9,278 nucleotides of DNA, from assembly GCA_963642705.1 (NCBI GenBank), contig CAVIHU010000056.1, positions 1 to 9,278 on the forward strand. The letters are read 5' to 3'. Positions 6,502 through 9,278 of this stretch are shown piece after piece (the stretch's first letter is position 1; every line of letters starts with the position of its first letter). The notes under the pieces were generated by a model. The model was not told the origin of the DNA. It made no database searches and worked only from the letters and a program-made list of their open reading frames with translations. Origin of the DNA: UBA11524 sp963642705. GTDB lineage: Bacteria; Bacillota; Clostridia; Christensenellales; Aristaeellaceae. The position numbers and the translations under genes are program-made.

Positions 6502-7015
6502 CAACGAATCCGACTGCACCGTTGATGCTTACACAATAATAATCATTGATTTCGTATAAAACTCTTAAACTATCCTATGTATCCATATAGCAAATGATAG
6601 ATGTGCCGACTTTGGGAGCTATACGAACCTGAGTGGGATGTAGTGCGATATAATAAGGAGCTGCACATACGCAGTAATCTGAATCAAGCCACCCGGAGAT
6701 TGATTGAACTTCATTTTTGTCCATGAATTCATATTTAACTTGAAGCCTGCCATCAGAAACAGAAACCAGTTGAGTTTCCTCACCGTAAGACAACAGCTTT
6801 AAACAAGCGGATGTCTCAAATGGTTCTTGGTGTAAATACAGCTTGTCACAAATTATATAAACACTGTCTTCAGATGAAGCCTGAATATAATTGTTTCCAA
6901 TTTGATCACCGTAATATTCAGAAGAATCCTTGTATTGATTTTCCGTTGCCAATGCAGTAACAGCAAGGAAACATATGACCATTAAAATAATGAACGGTGT
7001 AGGTCTGATTCTCAT
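6476..7015 (-). pseudogene. Secreted SH3-domain protein interrupted by an in-frame TAG
   Basis: The ATG at 7015 is chosen over one at 7078 because GGAGG lies 9 nt upstream and a signal peptide begins there (hydrophobic 8-22, probable A-L-A cleavage at 21-23). Residues about 52-116 form one bacterial SH3 domain ending S-G-W-L. A second begins at about 121 with H-P-T-Q-V-R-I-A-P but is cut by TAG at codon 147 (6575-6577). The same frame continues D-S-L-R-V-L-Y-E-I-N-D-Y-Y-C-V-S-I-N-G-A and G-F-V-E to TGA at 6476-6478, completing a normal SH3 fold for a total of 179 residues plus the stop. A 146-aa product with one complete SH3 domain could still be made. Such domains usually bind peptidoglycan or other wall components outside the cell. 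Confidence 0.8.
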
Positions 7016-7068
7016 ATAAATATGCCTCCTACACAGGCATTTAATGCAACGTTTAGCCCGCAAAATCA

Positions 7069-7077
7069 AGTATACCA
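7069..7077 (-). promoter_or_regulatory. Extended -10 promoter of the SH3-domain gene
   Basis: The minus strand reads TGG-TATACT, with the -10 hexamer at 7069-7074 and the TG of an extended -10 at 7076-7077. The -35 region is poor (TGGCTA at about 17 nt), which fits an extended -10 promoter. It lies about 55 nt upstream of the SH3-gene ATG at 7015. Confidence 0.45.
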
Positions 7078-7156
7078 CACGATTCTAAGTTTAGCCAGAT
7101 GTGAAATGTAACATTTATAAGGTTGCACATGTATTGGCAGGAAAGGATCGCTTCAC

Positions 7157-7579
7157 ATGGCACTGACGTATAAGCAGGAAAAACAGATTCGGTTGCTCCG
7201 GGAACGCAACATGGGATATCGCGCCATTGCCGCACAGCTTGGTCTCAATCGAGATACTGTCCACAATTTCTGCACAGCCCATCAGCTATCCGATGCGCGG
7301 GCGGGCGCAGAAACCAAGGTCGCCGCCAGTTGCAAGTACTGTGGCGCAGCGATTGTTCAGTCTGTGCGCGGGCGAAAAAGAAAGTTCTGCTCCGACGCAT
7401 GTTGCTGGAAGTGGTGGTCGGAAAACCCACAGGCGATTCGTCAGAACCCGGATGCCGTCTATGAGGTCACCTGCCTGAATTGTGGGAAAGTGTTCACGGC
7501 TTACGGAAACAATCACCGGCGCTACTGTTCCCACGCCTGCTATATTCAGCATCGATTTGGAAGCTGTGCTTCGGACTGA
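7157..7579 (+). CDS. HTH and double zinc-finger DNA-binding protein
   Basis: The product is 140 aa. GAAAGGA (7141-7147) lies about 9 nt before the ATG. Residues about 5-42 form a Hin/sigma-type helix-turn-helix (RLLRERNMGYRAIAAQLGL, then N-R-D-T-V). Two treble-clef-like zinc knuckles follow: C59-x2-C62 with C78-x3-C82, then C106-x2-C109 with C124-x3-C128, both with the FCS-D-A-C or YCS-H-A-C pattern. The protein is intact and likely cytoplasmic. Proteins of this shape are frequent in clostridial accessory regions, often near transposons or recombinases, and are sometimes annotated as sigma-70-like. Their function is not established. The gene stands alone on the plus strand, convergent with the minus-strand operon to its right. 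Confidence 0.75.
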   Translation: MALTYKQEKQIRLLRERNMGYRAIAAQLGLNRDTVHNFCTAHQLSDARAGAETKVAASCKYCGAAIVQSVRGRKRKFCSDACCWKWWSENPQAIRQNPDAVYEVTCLNCGKVFTAYGNNHRRYCSHACYIQHRFGSCASD

Positions 7580-7654
7580 TGTTTTTCCCGCATTTGCTTG
7601 ACTTTCAGCGCCTTCAGAGTGATGAATACTTTAACGATTCCTCGCGGATGCAAG

Positions 7655-7980
7655 CTATCCATCTGCATCAAACCACATCTCCGCTACCCACATGATATAT
7701 CCGTGAAACCAGCCCTCAAAGAATGTGCGGGCACCGCCGATATAATATGCCAGTGCTGTCTGCAAAAACATATACCCGATAAAAAACCGATTTTTCCTAT
7801 CGTCGCCTTTTTCGTAAGCTTATCGGAGCTTTCCTGAATCAGTCCAAGCTCCCGGCATCGGTCCTGTATAGCCTTGGGGTACTCCTGTATCATACCGAGC
7901 TTACCCTTCTTCGCCATGCTGATGCCGCAGATCGTAAAAATGACGACATTGAAAATCACGATTTCAAGCAGATAATTCAT
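7655..7980 (-). pseudogene. Small membrane protein of unnamed family, frameshifted
   Basis: The ATG at 7980 has GGGAG 7 nt upstream and overlaps the stop of the preceding gene as ATGA, so the two are translationally coupled. The first 58 codons (membrane helix at about 4-20, then MAKKGKLGMIQEYPKAIQ) continue in frame into an unlikely sequence. Adding one A to the A5 run (T5 at 7808-7812 on the plus strand) restores a coherent protein: G-D-D-R-K-N-R-F-F-I-G-Y, a second membrane helix, then FFEGWFHGYIMWVAEMWFDA to TAG at 7655-7657, 108 aa in all. The break is a one-base deletion in a homopolymer, or possibly a sequencing error. The protein may also lack its normal tail after W-F-D. I do not know its function. 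Confidence 0.7.
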
Positions 7981-8921
7981 TTTGTATCTCCCGTGTCCGG
8001 CTTCAGATAGTTTGCCGCATCCGATTCAAGTTTCAGCCAATCTTCAAAGGTTGCGCCTGCCTGTTTGAAAATCGACTTCAGATCCTCGTTCAATGCGGAC
8101 ATCTCCTCGACAGCATTCATAGCGTGATCGGACGCACAGATTTTTCCGAGCGATGTCATGCACATCAGCTTATACAGTCTGTAACAGATTTTATAATATC
8201 TCTCCGAACGAAAATCCTCGTCATCGGGAAGAATCGCGTGTCCCGCCTTTTCGAGTGCCGAATATCCCTCTATGTTTGCACGGATGATGCGATTGATATA
8301 TTCTTTATTTTTGCTGATTTTCTTTAAGTTTCCGTCGGTGTAATAACAAGCAAAGGCGCACGGAACCACAAACGCGGCATGGGACAGAAGATAATCGCTC
8401 ATATTCGGCTCATACATAATTCTGTACGGTGTACTGTCGAATATTTCTTTTATCAGCTGTTCATTTGAGCTGGCATCCTTCAGCTGCCCGATTGTAATTT
8501 TCTTCAAATCAACGGAAGAAACATAGGTCTTTTCTTTGTGTCCTGCTGAGCTTGCGAAGGCAAACATCACGTTCTTCTCGGGCAGTGCGGCGGCAGTTTG
8601 CTCCGCCCTCGTGTTATTCCCAACAAATACAATGTTGCGGGAGCGATTTTCTTTCAGGAGCTGAATGACAGAATCAAGCTGCGTGAAACGCACCGTCACA
8701 AATATCACATCGTAACCATCCTGTGCATCCAGCGTATGAATGACGGGGATTTTTTCGGTTCTCTTTTTCAGCGAATACCGATACCTGATGGTAAGACCGT
8801 TTTCCTCAATCTGCCTACCCCAATCACCACGAGCCAGCAGTGCGACATCTTTTCCCGCATGAAATAGGTTCATTGCAAGATTGCAGCCCAAAACCCCGGC
8901 TCCCAGCACAAGAATTCTCAT
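7977..8921 (-). CDS. Ketopantoate reductase (PanE/ApbA)-family oxidoreductase, probably not a true ketopantoate reductase
   Basis: The product is 314 aa. The ATG at 8921 is chosen because GGAGGG lies 6 nt upstream and the NAD(P)-binding strand starts at once: MRILVLGAGVLG, with GxGxxG at 7-12. The frame is open further to 8990, but that part is the scar of the upstream deletion. Residues 1-165 are the Rossmann domain (N102-N103 in the usual VGNN position). The rest is the helical domain with RANIEGYSALEKAG at 214-227. The segment where PanE has its catalytic Lys (W-x-K) reads Y-L-L-S-H-A-A-F (177-184), with no Lys, so reduction of ketopantoate is doubtful. It sits in a four-gene minus-strand operon and is the only member without a lesion. 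Confidence 0.8.
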   Translation of the reverse strand: MRILVLGAGVLGCNLAMNLFHAGKDVALLARGDWGRQIEENGLTIRYRYSLKKRTEKIPVIHTLDAQDGYDVIFVTVRFTQLDSVIQLLKENRSRNIVFVGNNTRAEQTAAALPEKNVMFAFASSAGHKEKTYVSSVDLKKITIGQLKDASSNEQLIKEIFDSTPYRIMYEPNMSDYLLSHAAFVVPCAFACYYTDGNLKKISKNKEYINRIIRANIEGYSALEKAGHAILPDDEDFRSERYYKICYRLYKLMCMTSLGKICASDHAMNAVEEMSALNEDLKSIFKQAGATFEDWLKLESDAANYLKPDTGDTK

Positions 8922-8955
8922 TTTCTTCCCTCCAACAGCGTTGAACCCGTCAGCA

Positions 8956-9147
8956 TCAAATAAAATAGTCATAAAGATAGAAGAAGCCATCTGCCAAACC
9001 GCTGCCGCCGGCCAGCATGACCAGCGTTACGTTTTTGTTCGGATTCGGTTTTTTATAATAGCGATAGGCAAAAGGATGCCCGAAAATATCGGCAGTCTGA
9101 ATCGGAGCAACCTTATTAAATTCATCGAAATTTTCTTTCAATGTCAT
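8956..9147 (-). pseudogene. Alpha/beta hydrolase, N-terminal fragment
   Basis: Sixty-three residues match the start of an alpha/beta hydrolase: F-A-Y-R-Y-Y-K-K, a first strand NVTLVMLAGG, and GGSGLADGFFYLYDYF (the oxyanion-side GGSG loop and helix). The frame then ends at TGA (8956-8958), only 34 nt before the reductase ATG, where about 200 more residues including the nucleophile elbow Ser, the Asp and the His should stand. A large internal or 3' deletion is the simplest reading. The start ATG at 9147 has AAAGGTG about 11 nt upstream and lies 3 nt after the stop of the preceding gene. Confidence 0.7.
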
Positions 9148-9150
9148 GGC

Positions 9151-9231
9151 TCAAATTTCACCTTTCCTGTCAGTTTCGTAGATTCCGATGTTGATCAGGT
9201 CTTTTCCCTTGAGTTTTTGCTTCGTGTTCAT
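9151..9231 (-). pseudogene. Remnant of an ECF-transporter S-component gene (Trep_Strep-like), 26 codons left
   Basis: GGAG lies about 8 nt before an ATG at 9231. The first 18 residues, MNTKQKLKGKDLINIGIY, match the conserved start of Trep_Strep-type ECF S-components (lysine-rich lead, K-D-L-I-N-I-G-I, then the first membrane helix). Instead of the helix the frame runs E-T-D-R-K-G-E-I and stops at 9151-9153. An internal deletion that removed all membrane helices and joined the 5' end to the 3' end explains this. The stop-to-start spacing to the hydrolase (TGAGCCATG) still looks like an intact operon junction. The family assignment rests on a short stretch. Confidence 0.5.
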
Positions 9232-9278
9232 ATTCGTGCTCCTTTATGTGAAATCATTATTTACAGCTTCCAGCTGAC

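Noticed and set aside
5785..6577. Stop-codon reassignment (TAA/TAG read as glutamine)
   Set aside because: TAA is used as the normal terminal stop of the intact binding-protein gene at 1776-1778, and the regulator has also lost its start codon. Ordinary pseudogenes explain the data better.
7560..7586. Terminator after the HTH gene (GAAGC-TGT-GCTTC then TTTTT)
   Set aside because: The stem has only 5 bp and the T-run starts about 9 nt after it, too far for an intrinsic terminator.
7800..7820. Programmed -1 frameshift in the small membrane protein
   Set aside because: Only five A residues precede the G, so the A-AAA-AAG slippery heptamer is not complete, and no downstream stimulatory stem is evident.

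Overview
The window looks like accessory chromosome of a Bacillota (probably clostridial, gut-type) bacterium. The evidence is strong AGGAGG-type ribosome binding sites, sigma-A-like promoters, Sec signal peptides, an Opp-type peptide importer, an exported FMN/FAD reductase, an ECF-transporter S-component remnant and a clostridial-style HTH/zinc-finger protein. No rRNA or tRNA is visible. The genus cannot be resolved from the sequence.

Layout. (1) 1-2894, plus strand: an oligopeptide-binding protein and an OppB-type permease, separated by a GC-rich hairpin that probably lowers read-through to the permease. The expected OppC/D/F genes do not follow. Instead there is a short ATA-initiated frame and four copies of a GGTGGTGCT motif at an exact 22-nt period, which looks like a solitary IS21-family end. 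(2) 3335-6000, minus strand: a secreted flavoprotein of the fumarate-reductase/flavocytochrome c superfamily, with its own terminator and a MerR-type promoter (19-bp spacer carrying a dyad). Next to it lies the likely regulator, a MerR/GyrI-like protein broken by an in-frame TAA and an ATA in the start position. (3) 6022-7015: a patchwork of a headless coiled-coil fragment, the tail of an unidentified plus-strand gene with a clean terminator, and a secreted SH3-domain protein interrupted by an in-frame TAG. (4) 7157-7579, plus: an intact HTH/double-zinc-finger protein. (5) 7655-9231, minus: a collapsing operon. Read 5' to 3' it has an ECF S-component cut to 26 codons, an alpha/beta hydrolase cut to 63 residues, an intact ketopantoate-reductase-like protein, and a small membrane protein with a one-base frameshift.

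The intact genes are the binding protein, OppB, the flavoprotein, the HTH/zinc-finger protein and the ketopantoate-reductase-like protein. Nearly everything else carries a lesion, so the stretch reads as decaying accessory DNA. The most interesting biology is the flavoprotein with its MerR-type promoter: the protein lacks most of the textbook fumarate-reductase active-site residues, so it probably reduces something else, and its dedicated regulator is inactivated in this strain.
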